DNA of 64,000 bases, taken from Pedobacter frigiditerrae. GTDB taxonomy: Bacteria > Bacteroidota > Bacteroidia > Sphingobacteriales > Sphingobacteriaceae. A program made the translations under genes and the position numbers. Every line of letters starts with the position of its first letter. Position 1 is the first letter of the stretch. Location of the stretch: the NCBI RefSeq assembly GCF_004331645.1, contig NZ_SJSK01000002.1, forward strand, positions 372,001-436,000. Reading direction: 5' to 3'. Under the pieces are notes generated by a model. The model was not told where the DNA came from and made no database searches. It saw only the letters and a program-made list of their open reading frames with translations. This document shows positions 1 to 10,552 of this stretch, piece by piece.

Positions 1-35
1 GATAAGGCAAGTATGAAATATTTTTTATTTTTCAT
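1..35 (-). CDS. SusD-like protein, N-terminal fragment (runs off left edge)
   Basis: Only the first eleven codons are in the window: an ATG followed by a Lys-rich then hydrophobic stretch (MKNKKYFILAL), which looks like the start of a lipoprotein signal peptide. It begins 17 bases after the SusC stop codon on the same strand, with an A-rich stretch before the ATG as is usual in Bacteroidota. In these loci the gene directly after susC is almost always susD, which encodes the surface glycan-binding lipoprotein that caps the SusC channel. The SusD call rests on position, not on visible domain sequence. Confidence 0.6.
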   Translation of the reverse strand, partial: MKNKKYFILAL

Positions 36-52
36 TTCTTTTAAATTTAAAA

Positions 53-3000
53 TTAAAATCCTGCGTAAATACCAAATGTATAAGTACGAGAAGATGGATA
101 TCTACCATTATCTACGCCAGCAGATTGTGCACTTTGAAAACGAGAGCCCACTTCTGGATCATAACCAGTGTAATCTGTAATGGTAAATAAATTGGTAATG
201 TTTCCGTAAACCCTTAAATAACCAATTTTTAGTTTTTGGGTCATTTTATAAGGTAAGCTATAGCCTAGCACTAAATTTTTAAGACGTAAGTAAGAACCAT
301 CTTCAATGTATCTTGTAGATACCCTGTTGTTGTTATTTAAGGTCGAAGTTGAAATTCGTGGAACTTTGGTATCAGCATTGGTAACGTAAACATTATTGAT
401 ATCTGCTGCACTACCGCTCGGATCTTTTAAAGCCAAACGGGCATAATTATTTACCGATTGCAGCAAACCAAAACCACTTTGCAGATCTTCGTTAGTTCTT
501 TTTAACTGATTAAAGATTTTGTTGCCATAGTTACCATTAAAAAATACCGTTAAATCAAATTGTTTGTATTTAAAGGTATTGGTCATGCCATATTGAAATT
601 TAGGAAGCGGAGAACCCAAGTACGTTTGATCCTTATTATCAATAATTTTATCACCATTAACATCCTTAAATTTAATATCACCCACCCAAACACCATTAAC
701 ACCTATGGCACCTTGGTTTGCGTGATTAGTTAAATCTGCCCCATCCTTAAATACGCCTTCTGCTATATAGCCATAAAACTCGCCAATTGATCGGCCAACA
801 GTAACTTGCTGTACAATGTCGGTACCCAGATACTGTGGTAAATTGGTGTCTTTGGTAATTAAAGAGGTAACCTTGTTCATGTTCCTTGACAAGGTGATAT
901 TGGTTGTCCAGTTAAAATTCTTAGACTTTAAGTTGATTGAATTAACACTAAATTCTATACCCTTATTTACAATTGAGCCAATATTCTTAGTAGGTGCATT
1001 CAATTTAGCTACCGTAAATTGATCTTGCGGGGTTGTGCCAGAATATAACGGAAGCGATAAACTATTTAAGAGATTGGAGGTATTTTTATAATATCCATCT
1101 ACTGTAAATTGTAACCTGCTATTAAAAAATCCAGCATCTATACCAATGTTTGATGATTTTGTAGTTTCCCATTTGGCATTAGGATTTGGCACATTATCTA
1201 ACAAAACACCTAAACCTAACGCAGTTTGCGTTGTACGGTAAGAGGTTCCATAAACGTAATCTCCTATGTTTTGATTATTTACAAGACCATACCCTAACCT
1301 TAGTTTTAAATCACTTATAAAATCAACCGATTTTAAGAATTTTTCTTCTTTTAAACGATAAGCCAAGGCAAATGCATAAGTAAAATTCCAACGGTTGCCC
1401 GGCGCAAATTTAGAAGAACCATCATACCTAAAAGTTGGGGTGAAGATGTATTTATCGTTATACGTTAAGTTAAACCTGGCATAATAAGAATCTATAGCTT
1501 GCTGTCCTTTACCACTAGTTGAAGTTGCTTTCGCTGGATCACCTAAATTAAGCTCAGAAATTACGTTTTGAAAAAAGCCAGAGGCAGTTGCATCTACATA
1601 AGAACTTGTGTTTAATCGAGATTCATGACCAATGGTACCATTTACCTTATAGATTTTTGCAAAAGTGTGATTATAGCTTATATAACTTCTGAAAGTGTTT
1701 TGATTGTATGCTGTACTTCCTCTTCTACTAAAACTTACAGCCTTTGGAAACTGTCCGAATTGATAAGATGGCTCAAATTGAACAATTTGTCCGTAATTAT
1801 AGTTTATCGCCATCTCATTGCGAAACACAAAGTCTTTTAAAAAGGTGATGTCTGCATAAGCACTTCCATACACCTCGCTCCTAGTTCTGGTATTGGTGTT
1901 GATCTCAGTTAACGCAAACGGATTGGTTAAGGTAAATAGTGAACTCGATGGGCCACCATAAGTACCATCAGGATTTATAACAGCGATATCTGGCGATTGC
2001 CTAATGGCTAACTGAACAAGGTTTCCGTCTTGATTATTAATATTCTCATTGATGCGATTACCCGAAATATTGGTAGCCAATTTTAACCAGCTGGTTACCT
2101 TGGTTTCTACATTTAGTCTAACATTATATCTTTTAAAATCAGATTTGATGGCAATACCATCTTGATTTAAGTGCCCGAAGTTTAAGCCGTAAGTAGTACG
2201 AGCATCGCCCCCATTAAGCGAAACATTGTAATTTTGGACAGGGGCAGTGCCAAAAATTGCTTTTTGCCAATTTGTACCCGGACCTAAAACAGAAGGATCT
2301 GCAAATAATGGATTTGGAGTGGCAAAGTTTTGAATATCACGGACATTTCTAAATGCAGCATATTCTGGCAGTTCCATTACCGGTAAATATCTAGGTAACT
2401 CTTGGATCCCGTAAGACATATCGAAATTAATTTTTGGAGGACCAGATTTTCCTTTTTTAGTGGTTACGATAACCACACCATTACTTGCCTGACTACCATA
2501 AATTGCAGTTGCAGAAGCATCTTTTAAAATGTCTATACTTTCAATATCAGAAGGAGAAATAGTGGCCAAAGGATTTGTAGTTGGGCTACCACCAGTATAA
2601 ATTGCACCGTTAACATCGCCTCCATAAAAAACCCCATCAATAACATATAAAGGTTCTTGGTTAGCTCCCAATGTAGAGATACCTCGTATTTGCACAGATA
2701 TACCTCCGCCAGGCTGACCAGAATTGGTGTTAATAACCACACCTGCAACCCTACCTTGTAATGCTTGATCAAACGTGGTCGCAGCTGACTTAGCGATATC
2801 ATCTGCCTTAATAGATGATATTGAACCTGTTACATCTTTTCGCAATGCAGTTCCGTAACCCACAATTACCACATCATTTAAGTTGTTGATTGAATTTACC
2901 AAACTGATGTTCATTACATCTTGCCCTGCCACAACAGTTGCTTCTTTGGTTTGATAACCTATATAGCTAAAAACCAACACATCGCCAGTTGCAACTTTTA

Positions 3001-3229
3001 CTGTGTAATTTCCAGAAACATCTGTAATGCTTAACTGGCTATTTTTACCTTTTAAAGAAACATTTACCCCAGGTAAACCCTCTTTGCTGTTGCCATCACC
3101 AGTTACTTTTCCACTAATAGAGCGCAACGTTGCCTGTTGTGCATAACTTAAGCCATTAATGGCGATAAGCATAGAAAATATGACCAGTACAACAAGCGTC
3201 TTGCTGTAAATAATATTTTTCCTCATCAT
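53..3229 (-). CDS. SusC/RagA-family TonB-dependent outer-membrane receptor
   Basis: A 1058-residue outer-membrane importer for oligosaccharides, energised by TonB. A signal peptide ends near residue 30 (after YAQQ). A carboxypeptidase-D-regulatory-like beta-sandwich follows at about 37-115 (SGKVTGDG, SYIGYQT), typical of SusC proteins. The plug spans about 120-240, starting VVIVGYGTALRKDVTGS and including an ASAIYGSQASNGV-like stretch. The remainder is the 22-strand barrel, ending in the aromatic TFGIYAGF. Length and order match the family. GH31 lies 41 bases upstream and SusD starts 17 bases downstream, so this is one transcription unit. The substrate cannot be read from the receptor itself; the neighbours suggest xylose- and/or rhamnose-bearing plant glycans. 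Confidence 0.95.
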   Translation of the reverse strand: MMRKNIIYSKTLVVLVIFSMLIAINGLSYAQQATLRSISGKVTGDGNSKEGLPGVNVSLKGKNSQLSITDVSGNYTVKVATGDVLVFSYIGYQTKEATVVAGQDVMNISLVNSINNLNDVVIVGYGTALRKDVTGSISSIKADDIAKSAATTFDQALQGRVAGVVINTNSGQPGGGISVQIRGISTLGANQEPLYVIDGVFYGGDVNGAIYTGGSPTTNPLATISPSDIESIDILKDASATAIYGSQASNGVVIVTTKKGKSGPPKINFDMSYGIQELPRYLPVMELPEYAAFRNVRDIQNFATPNPLFADPSVLGPGTNWQKAIFGTAPVQNYNVSLNGGDARTTYGLNFGHLNQDGIAIKSDFKRYNVRLNVETKVTSWLKLATNISGNRINENINNQDGNLVQLAIRQSPDIAVINPDGTYGGPSSSLFTLTNPFALTEINTNTRTRSEVYGSAYADITFLKDFVFRNEMAINYNYGQIVQFEPSYQFGQFPKAVSFSRRGSTAYNQNTFRSYISYNHTFAKIYKVNGTIGHESRLNTSSYVDATASGFFQNVISELNLGDPAKATSTSGKGQQAIDSYYARFNLTYNDKYIFTPTFRYDGSSKFAPGNRWNFTYAFALAYRLKEEKFLKSVDFISDLKLRLGYGLVNNQNIGDYVYGTSYRTTQTALGLGVLLDNVPNPNAKWETTKSSNIGIDAGFFNSRLQFTVDGYYKNTSNLLNSLSLPLYSGTTPQDQFTVAKLNAPTKNIGSIVNKGIEFSVNSINLKSKNFNWTTNITLSRNMNKVTSLITKDTNLPQYLGTDIVQQVTVGRSIGEFYGYIAEGVFKDGADLTNHANQGAIGVNGVWVGDIKFKDVNGDKIIDNKDQTYLGSPLPKFQYGMTNTFKYKQFDLTVFFNGNYGNKIFNQLKRTNEDLQSGFGLLQSVNNYARLALKDPSGSAADINNVYVTNADTKVPRISTSTLNNNNRVSTRYIEDGSYLRLKNLVLGYSLPYKMTQKLKIGYLRVYGNITNLFTITDYTGYDPEVGSRFQSAQSAGVDNGRYPSSRTYTFGIYAGF

Positions 3230-3270
3230 TTTAATTTTGTAAATAATTTGTTCATGTTGGTTGATTTGAT

Positions 3271-6108
3271 TTATAATTTGGTTGTAATTTGCTTGCCTGT
3301 ATAATTAATTGTTTGGGTTGCTTTCTGTTCAAAGTTGAGTGGTTTTGGAGATTTAGAATTAATCAAAAACACTTTAAAAATTCTCTTATTTAACATGCCT
3401 TTAAATTCTCCAACTCTACTTTGGATGGTTAAAGAATTTGATTGTTGATTATAGTTAAATTGGATGGTAGAAAATGCGCCCTTTTCGTAATTGTTATTTA
3501 TACCTTCATCTTCATATAAACTAAATGTGGCATCTTTACCACCGTAAACGTATAAATGCAAGGTATCTGCAGGTTTTTCATCGGTATATTGTAACTCTGG
3601 CCCAAAGGGAATAATGGAACCTTCCTTAACAAAAATTGGCATTCTTTCATATGGAGAGGCTGCATTTATGGTTTCCCCACCAGCAAAATACTTCCCATCA
3701 TAAAGGTTATACCAACCTGTACCTTTTGGTAAATAAACAGGTCTATTTGTTGCTTTATATTGATAAACTGGATTAATTAATAATGATGGACCAAACATGT
3801 ATTGATCATTGATATTGTTAACAGCTTTGTCTTTCCCAAAATCCATCATTAAGCCACGCATAATGGTATAATCGTCTTTAAAAGTTTGACCTGCCAAAGA
3901 ATAAACATAAGGCATTAACCTGTACCTAAGCTTATTATAGTAAAGCATACTTTTATAGGCAGGATGATTTTCTGGAGCAATATTATAAATCTCCCTATAA
4001 GGAAATTGTCCGTGAGCTCTAAATAAGGGTACAAAGGCGCCAAATTGGAACCACCTGCTATTTAATTCTCTCCATTCTGCCAAATCAATTTCATTAGGTT
4101 TTTCGTAGCGTCTTTCTACGGAAAAACCCCCAACATCCATGGTCCAATAAGGCAAGCCTGATAAAGAAAAATTAATACCAGCCGAAATTTGAGATTTCAT
4201 ATCTTCCCACCTCGACGCAATGTCTCCACTCCATGTGGCAGCACCATATCTTTGTAAACCTGCATAAGCAGACCGTGTTAAAATAAATACCCTATCGTTT
4301 GGTTTAACGGATCTTTGACCTTCATAAACACCCTTAGAATTTTGTAGTGGGAAAGCATTAAAATATTTTGTAGATGAACCTAAAAACGTTGGATTCATTA
4401 ATTCTTTACGGGACTCTATTGGCAAATTTGAATGAATATCTGGTTCGGTAGCATCCATCCACCAAGCATCAATCCCTTTCACGTACAATTTTTTTTTCAT
4501 TAACTCCCAAAAAGCCTTTCTTGCTGCCGGATTAAAGGCATCGTAAAAAGTTGAAGTAAAACCTAACCAATCTTTTTCTTGATTTACCACATTACGTTCG
4601 TACAGGAAGCCTTTTTTATTCATAAAATCGTAATTGGCATTACCTGTGTAAAACTTTGGCCATACAGAAATCATCAATTTGGTATGATAGTTATCATGCA
4701 ATTTTTTAATCATCGCATCTGGATCTTGGAACCTATCCTTATCAAACTCATGGGTACCCCAACTATCTAATTTCCAATACTGCCAATCGAGTACAATATT
4801 GTCTAATGGAATTTTACGATCCCTGAATGTTTTTACAACATCGAGCAATTCGTCTTGCGTTTTATATCGCTCTCTACTTTGCCAAAAACCCATTGCCCAT
4901 TTTGGCATTAAAACAGCTTTTCCAGTTAGGTTCCTGTAACCACTAATTACTTCATCTGCATTTTTACCTGCAATAAAATAATAATTGATCTCATCTCCAG
5001 ATTCAGATAAAAATGCATATTGATCTTTTTCATCTTCTGGAATTGGGGTTAAGCATTTTAACGACAAATAAGATGGACCACCATCTGGAACCCATTGCAT
5101 TTTTAGGTCGTACCTTTTATCTTTTAACATCTTGACCGCAACCACCGCACTACCAGGATTCCAAGCTTGCCTCCATTTATCTACCAGTAATACCCCATCA
5201 ATCCAAATTTTAATGTATCCTGCGTATTTAACCTGCAAATGATGTAAACCCTCAAAACCTGATGCTACTTTTCCTTCCCAATTCACTAAACCGTCTTCCA
5301 GTTTATATCCTTCTGGAAATTTGTTCATGTCACTTAAAAACGAATAATCAATATCAGATTCTGCTCTTTTTAAAAAAACGTTTTTCTCTTTTGTATCATG
5401 GTAGGTGGCCGTTAGCCAACCTTCGTGCCCTTCAGCATCAAATAATTTTAAGGCAGAAAGCGGTTGATAGGTTCTGACATCTCCTACTTTGGTAATTGAA
5501 TAGTTATCCCATAAAATACCATAATTTTGGTTTGATAAAAGAAAGGGAATGGCAACATCTGTATTATTCTGTAACAGTAAAACTTGTTTCCCTTTGTAAT
5601 TCATCATGTCATCTTGATGCTGGCCTAAACCATAAATTGCTTCTTCTGATGGAGATTTAAAAGCTTGCATTAATTGAAATGATGCTTCGCCATTATTAGA
5701 AACTGATTTAAAGGAACGACTATTTTCTTTTTCACTTAAAAGAACCCTACCTGCTTGATCTTTATAAACTATGTTTCCGTTGTTACGGTTAATAACTACC
5801 GAAATGGAATCTGTGCTCAATACAATTTCTTGGCTTTGCTCAACCACCGACCATTTAATTTTTGTTGACGGGCGATCTATAGCCATTAAGCTAGGTTGAT
5901 TGCTAAATGTAGAAATTGGACCTACTGTAACGTGGATAATTTTATCTGCAATAACATCTAACTTAATTAAACGATTTTGATTTGCGTCTTGTGTTTGGAT
6001 CACAATGCCATTTTCTGTTTTTTGATAAGTGGTTTGCTGTGCTAAACAATCACCAGAAAAAGTTAAACAACCGATTGCATTAAAAAGGAAAAAAAATGTT
6101 TTGTACAT
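3271..6108 (-). CDS. Glycoside hydrolase family 31 enzyme with PA14 insert (alpha-xylosidase-like)
   Basis: A secreted or periplasmic alpha-glycosidase of 945 residues with a signal peptide ending near residue 24 (CLAQQ). The GH31 nucleophile lies in AWWMDATEPD (Asp552) and the acid/base in TWSGDIASRW (Asp629). An insertion at about 235-360, containing GYIKIWIDGVLLVDKWRQAW, has the look of a PA14 carbohydrate-binding domain. The WWMDATEPD form and the PA14 insert are shared with Bacteroidota alpha-xylosidases acting on xyloglucan, but alpha-glucosidase activity cannot be excluded. It is the first gene before susC, and the 185-base gap upstream probably carries the promoter answering to the adjacent hybrid regulator. 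Confidence 0.9.
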   Translation of the reverse strand: MYKTFFFLFNAIGCLTFSGDCLAQQTTYQKTENGIVIQTQDANQNRLIKLDVIADKIIHVTVGPISTFSNQPSLMAIDRPSTKIKWSVVEQSQEIVLSTDSISVVINRNNGNIVYKDQAGRVLLSEKENSRSFKSVSNNGEASFQLMQAFKSPSEEAIYGLGQHQDDMMNYKGKQVLLLQNNTDVAIPFLLSNQNYGILWDNYSITKVGDVRTYQPLSALKLFDAEGHEGWLTATYHDTKEKNVFLKRAESDIDYSFLSDMNKFPEGYKLEDGLVNWEGKVASGFEGLHHLQVKYAGYIKIWIDGVLLVDKWRQAWNPGSAVVAVKMLKDKRYDLKMQWVPDGGPSYLSLKCLTPIPEDEKDQYAFLSESGDEINYYFIAGKNADEVISGYRNLTGKAVLMPKWAMGFWQSRERYKTQDELLDVVKTFRDRKIPLDNIVLDWQYWKLDSWGTHEFDKDRFQDPDAMIKKLHDNYHTKLMISVWPKFYTGNANYDFMNKKGFLYERNVVNQEKDWLGFTSTFYDAFNPAARKAFWELMKKKLYVKGIDAWWMDATEPDIHSNLPIESRKELMNPTFLGSSTKYFNAFPLQNSKGVYEGQRSVKPNDRVFILTRSAYAGLQRYGAATWSGDIASRWEDMKSQISAGINFSLSGLPYWTMDVGGFSVERRYEKPNEIDLAEWRELNSRWFQFGAFVPLFRAHGQFPYREIYNIAPENHPAYKSMLYYNKLRYRLMPYVYSLAGQTFKDDYTIMRGLMMDFGKDKAVNNINDQYMFGPSLLINPVYQYKATNRPVYLPKGTGWYNLYDGKYFAGGETINAASPYERMPIFVKEGSIIPFGPELQYTDEKPADTLHLYVYGGKDATFSLYEDEGINNNYEKGAFSTIQFNYNQQSNSLTIQSRVGEFKGMLNKRIFKVFLINSKSPKPLNFEQKATQTINYTGKQITTKL

Positions 6109-6293
6109 ACTTTGGATTTTTTGTTAATAAAGCATTTATTGCTAAATGACTTAACTAACGCTAACATTATATTTGGCTTAAATTTTTGTTAGGTAAAAGT
6201 AGCCAGTACAGGATGATGTGACGGTATGCAAATGATTAAAAATAGGTATCAAAATGTTAACTCGAAAGAAAAATGCCTTAAATAAGCCAGAGA

Positions 6294-9200
6294 TTAAGGT
6301 TTTTCGTTTAGCTGATTTGCTCTATAAACTGTGGGCAGTTCATTAAACTCTTGCTTAAAATATTTAGAAAAGTATTTTGGGTTATTAAAACCAACCGAAT
6401 AAGCAATCTCAGAAATGGATAACTGAGACTTTAACAATAAGGCTTCTGCTTTTTTTAGTCGATATGACCTAATAAATTCTACAGGAGATTTGCCACTCAA
6501 TAATATTAATTTCTTGTAAAGCCCAACCCTGCTCATGTTAAGTTCGCTACTTAATTGATCAACAGAATAGTCGGCATTAGCTAAATTTTTCTCGATCATT
6601 ACCAATAACTGACGCATGAATTTCTCATCAACCGACTCAATTACATCCTGCACGGTATTTATATCAACCTGTTTTTGATAAGTCTTTTTAAATGCCTCTT
6701 GCTGAGCTAACAAATTTCTTATTTTAGATAATAATATTTCAAAATTAAAGGGCTTCATTACATAATCGTTGGCCCCTATTTGTAAACCCGCCAACTGCGT
6801 TTCTTCGGTTGTTAAAGCGGTTAGCAAAATTACAGGAATGTGAGCCGTTCGTTTATCTTCCTTAATTTTTTTGCATAAATCAATTCCATTCAGTTCTGGC
6901 ATACTGATATCACTTACCACTAAGTTAGGATGTGCAGAAAGCAAACGCTGCCAACCTTCCTTGCCATTAGCAGCTTCGTAAATATGGAAGTACTCTTTTA
7001 AGTTATCTTTTAAATAAAACCGAAAATCCTCGTTATCTTCAATTAATAGCAGCGTGGGTTTTTTATTTAAATTTACTGCTTGAACAAAATCTTGATCATC
7101 TATCATTCGTTTTTTTACGGTAACCGTCTTTTTTATTGATATCTGGCCACTTATATCGGCCGTATCGATTAACGGAAGAGCCACTGTAAAAGTAGAACCT
7201 TCATCTAGCTTACTTGTAGCCCAAATTTTTCCACCATGCAAGTTCACAAATTCTTTGGTAATGGATAAACCAATGCCGCTACCTTGGTTTACGATAGATC
7301 CAGGCACTTCATTTTGAAAAAATCTTTCAAATATTTTATCAAGCTTATCGTCTTCAATACCAATACCTGTATCTACTACCTTTAACAATAGGCAAGTTTG
7401 GTTCAATTCATTTTTTTCTGTAGTTAACATCACATCAACTGCACCGCCTTGTGGTGTAAACTTAAATGCATTTGATAATAAATTAAAAAGGATGCGTTCC
7501 ACCTTATCGTGATCAAACTGAGTTACCAAACTAATCAAATCGGTTTCAAACTGCAATTCTATGTTTTTCTTCTCTGCAATATCTGTAAATGAAAATGTAA
7601 GCTCTTTAATAAAGCCAATAATATCACCAGCTGTAGCCTGCAATTTAAGCTCTTTAACTTCCATCCTTCTAAAATCTAGCAACTGATTAACAAGATTAAG
7701 CAAGCGCCTACTGTTTCGCTGAACCATTTTCAGTTGCTCTTTTTTTCCTTCATCAGCCGTTTGGTGGATAAGTTTCTCCATTGGTGTGATGATCAGTGAA
7801 AGTGGTGTCCTAAACTCATGGCTAACATTGGTAAAAAACTTAATCTTCAGCATATCCAAGTCGCGCATCCTTTTAGCTTCCTGACGTTCTTGTTCTAATG
7901 CAAAACCTGTTTTTAATTTATTTATGCCTCTTCTTCTAACCAAGTAAAGTGCCATTAAAACAGCCATGACATAAAGTATATATGCCAAAGGTGTTCGCCA
8001 AAATGGTGGCAAGATTTTAATAGAAAGATGTTTTTCATTCGCTACCCAATCGCCAGCAGAATTGGTAGAAATTACCTTGAATATATAGTTACCAGGATCT
8101 AGGTTGGTGTAAGTTGCCCTTCTAAATTTATCTACTGGCTCTTGAAACTTCTTATCAAAACCCTCTAGCATGTATTTATACCTGATCTTATCGGGGTTAA
8201 AAAAGTTGAGTGCCGTAAACTCTATGGAAAAGACATTTTGATGATGATTTAGCACCAACTTATCTATACTATTTAATGCTTTTGTCAGAACGATGCTACC
8301 ATTGACCTCTTCCCCTACATCAACGCTTTTATTTGCAATTTGTAAATCAGAAAAACTAATGGTTGGTTTGATAAAATCACTGATAATATCATCAGGTTTA
8401 AACAAGTTTAATCCATTTGCACCACCAAAAATCAGTTCACCTTTACTTGTGATGTAAGCAGCATTTACATTAAATTCTCTTCCCTGCAAACCATCATGCT
8501 GGTCATAATTATTAAATGTGTAGCTAAGGTTTTTACCATTTTTCTTTACCTTTATCAAGGTTAAACCCTTCGAGGTACTTAACCAAAAATTACCCTGCCT
8601 ATCTTCCACTATATTTAAGGTAGAATTATCTGCAATACCATCTTCAGATCTAAAAACCTTAAAATAACCCGTTTTTGGGTCGTACCTATTTAGTCCATCT
8701 CTAGTGGTTATCCATACATAACCATAACTATCTGCTAAAATATCGTATACGTTACCATTGCTCAATGCATTTTTACCATGGGGATCTGCGTTAAAATGGA
8801 TAAACTTTTGAGTTCTTTTTTGCCAAAAATCTAATCCAGATGAAGTACCAATCCAAATGTTCCCATTTTTATCTTTTGAAAGAGCGGTTATGTAATTAGA
8901 TGCTACAGAATTTGCACCTGTATAAGCCTTGTAACGTTTAAATACTTGCCTATCTCTATCAAGAACAGCAATACCTCCACCTAATGTTGCAATCCAGAGA
9001 GATTGATCATCTGCCTCCAAAATATCCCAAACCCTATCATCACTTAAGGTATTTGTATTTGTTTTATCGTATCTAAAATGCTTAAAGTTTTGTCCATCAA
9101 AACAATCTAATCCTCCAAAATAACTTCCAATCCATAATTTTTTGTCTTGGTCTATATATAAACTAACAATAATATCATTGCTTAAACTATTTGGATTGTT

Positions 9201-10418
9201 GGGCTGGTGAGTATATACTTTAAATTTCCTTGTTTTTCTATTAAAAAACATCAAACCCTGCCCATTGGTGCCAATCCAAATGTTACCCTCATGATCTTCA
9301 ATAAATTTATTTACATCATCAAAAGGAAGGCTATTAGGGTTGGAAGCAAAATGACGGTATAACGGAAATTTAATGATGTTTTTATGGTAATAATTGATTC
9401 CCTTTTTAAAAGTTCCAATCCAAATAATACCGCTGGGATCTTTATATAAATTTACAATACTATTCTGACTTAAACTTTTAGAGTCATCTTCCCTATTGGT
9501 GATGTAGCTAACAGAAAAATCTTTTTTATTAAGTAAGTTAATACCGCCATGATCTGTACTAATCCATATTAATCCATTTTCATCCTCAATTATACCCGTT
9601 ATCAAGCTATTATTTAACCCACCAGGTTTTTTAGTGAGTACTTTATTTATTTTTTGAATTGAATCATAATAAGTTACTCCTTCTTGACCCTCAAAACTCC
9701 AAATATAAACCACATCACTTTTATCGATAAAAAACCTTAGTGGCCTGTAACTTGACTTATCCTTAATTTCAAAAACAGAAACTTTTTGGGTTATTTTAAG
9801 CGATTTGATGTTAAATTTTTCAAATGTTTTGTCCACATGAAGTACCCACATCCCCTCTTTTGCATCCGTTTGGATGCTTGCAACAGGTGCTGCCCCTAAT
9901 TGTGAAGGATGAGTTCCCCTGCAAGGAATATGTACTGTTTTATTTTGTTGAGTGAGGTAAATATAAATCCCCCCACTACCTGCATTGAACCAAAAATTAC
10001 CTAGCTTATCTTTCTTAACAGCATTTATGACGCTTGTTTTAATGCCGATTTTTTTGAAATAGTTAGCCGCATTTTGATCAAAACTTTGTAGTTCTAAGTC
10101 GTAAATATTAAATCCGGCACGAGTATCAATCAATAATTTTTGATCAGGAAGTTCGTAAATGTTATTTATAAAATCATCGCTAAGCGATTTTGGGTTTCTC
10201 GTATCATGCCTAAAAACCTTAAACTGATACCCATCATAACGATTGAGCCCCGCCATGGTTCCAAACCACAAATAACCTTTATTGTCTTTAAAAATTGTGG
10301 TTACTTGATTATTCGACAAGCCATTAGCGAGTTCGAGCCTAGAAAATTGCAATTGGTTTTGCTGTGCAGAGGCAAATTTTGAAACAAAAAAAAGAAACCA
10401 AAGGAATATACAGCGCAT
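6294..10418 (-). CDS. Hybrid two-component system sensor/regulator (HTCS)
   Basis: A 1374-residue one-protein signalling system that senses glycan fragments in the periplasm and activates the locus. After a signal peptide (to about residue 18) come many two-component propeller repeats (IWIGT, LWFGT, DENGLIWIS) filling about 25-700, then a Y_Y_Y domain near 715-795 and a membrane helix near 805-828. The histidine kinase has its phospho-acceptor in FTNVSHEFRTP (His867), and the ATPase domain shows NLLSNAFKFTP and GSGIGLS. The receiver has Asp1170 in VVSDISMPE and the signature Lys in YVMKPFN. An AraC-type helix-turn-helix ends the protein (ISEIAYSVGFNNPKYFSKYF). All catalytic residues appear intact. 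It lies between GH78 and GH31. Confidence 0.96.
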   Translation of the reverse strand: MRCIFLWFLFFVSKFASAQQNQLQFSRLELANGLSNNQVTTIFKDNKGYLWFGTMAGLNRYDGYQFKVFRHDTRNPKSLSDDFINNIYELPDQKLLIDTRAGFNIYDLELQSFDQNAANYFKKIGIKTSVINAVKKDKLGNFWFNAGSGGIYIYLTQQNKTVHIPCRGTHPSQLGAAPVASIQTDAKEGMWVLHVDKTFEKFNIKSLKITQKVSVFEIKDKSSYRPLRFFIDKSDVVYIWSFEGQEGVTYYDSIQKINKVLTKKPGGLNNSLITGIIEDENGLIWISTDHGGINLLNKKDFSVSYITNREDDSKSLSQNSIVNLYKDPSGIIWIGTFKKGINYYHKNIIKFPLYRHFASNPNSLPFDDVNKFIEDHEGNIWIGTNGQGLMFFNRKTRKFKVYTHQPNNPNSLSNDIIVSLYIDQDKKLWIGSYFGGLDCFDGQNFKHFRYDKTNTNTLSDDRVWDILEADDQSLWIATLGGGIAVLDRDRQVFKRYKAYTGANSVASNYITALSKDKNGNIWIGTSSGLDFWQKRTQKFIHFNADPHGKNALSNGNVYDILADSYGYVWITTRDGLNRYDPKTGYFKVFRSEDGIADNSTLNIVEDRQGNFWLSTSKGLTLIKVKKNGKNLSYTFNNYDQHDGLQGREFNVNAAYITSKGELIFGGANGLNLFKPDDIISDFIKPTISFSDLQIANKSVDVGEEVNGSIVLTKALNSIDKLVLNHHQNVFSIEFTALNFFNPDKIRYKYMLEGFDKKFQEPVDKFRRATYTNLDPGNYIFKVISTNSAGDWVANEKHLSIKILPPFWRTPLAYILYVMAVLMALYLVRRRGINKLKTGFALEQERQEAKRMRDLDMLKIKFFTNVSHEFRTPLSLIITPMEKLIHQTADEGKKEQLKMVQRNSRRLLNLVNQLLDFRRMEVKELKLQATAGDIIGFIKELTFSFTDIAEKKNIELQFETDLISLVTQFDHDKVERILFNLLSNAFKFTPQGGAVDVMLTTEKNELNQTCLLLKVVDTGIGIEDDKLDKIFERFFQNEVPGSIVNQGSGIGLSITKEFVNLHGGKIWATSKLDEGSTFTVALPLIDTADISGQISIKKTVTVKKRMIDDQDFVQAVNLNKKPTLLLIEDNEDFRFYLKDNLKEYFHIYEAANGKEGWQRLLSAHPNLVVSDISMPELNGIDLCKKIKEDKRTAHIPVILLTALTTEETQLAGLQIGANDYVMKPFNFEILLSKIRNLLAQQEAFKKTYQKQVDINTVQDVIESVDEKFMRQLLVMIEKNLANADYSVDQLSSELNMSRVGLYKKLILLSGKSPVEFIRSYRLKKAEALLLKSQLSISEIAYSVGFNNPKYFSKYFKQEFNELPTVYRANQLNEKP

Positions 10419-10552
10419 CTATAGCAATTTATGGAATGGTTATCGCAAGTTAAAAAAAATCGTTTAAGATTTAATCTTTCGCCTTTTAGAGGCCTCAATC
10501 AACCCGCAACTATATTAGCTCGATTTGCAAAGCCAACGCCTTAACCTGCCGA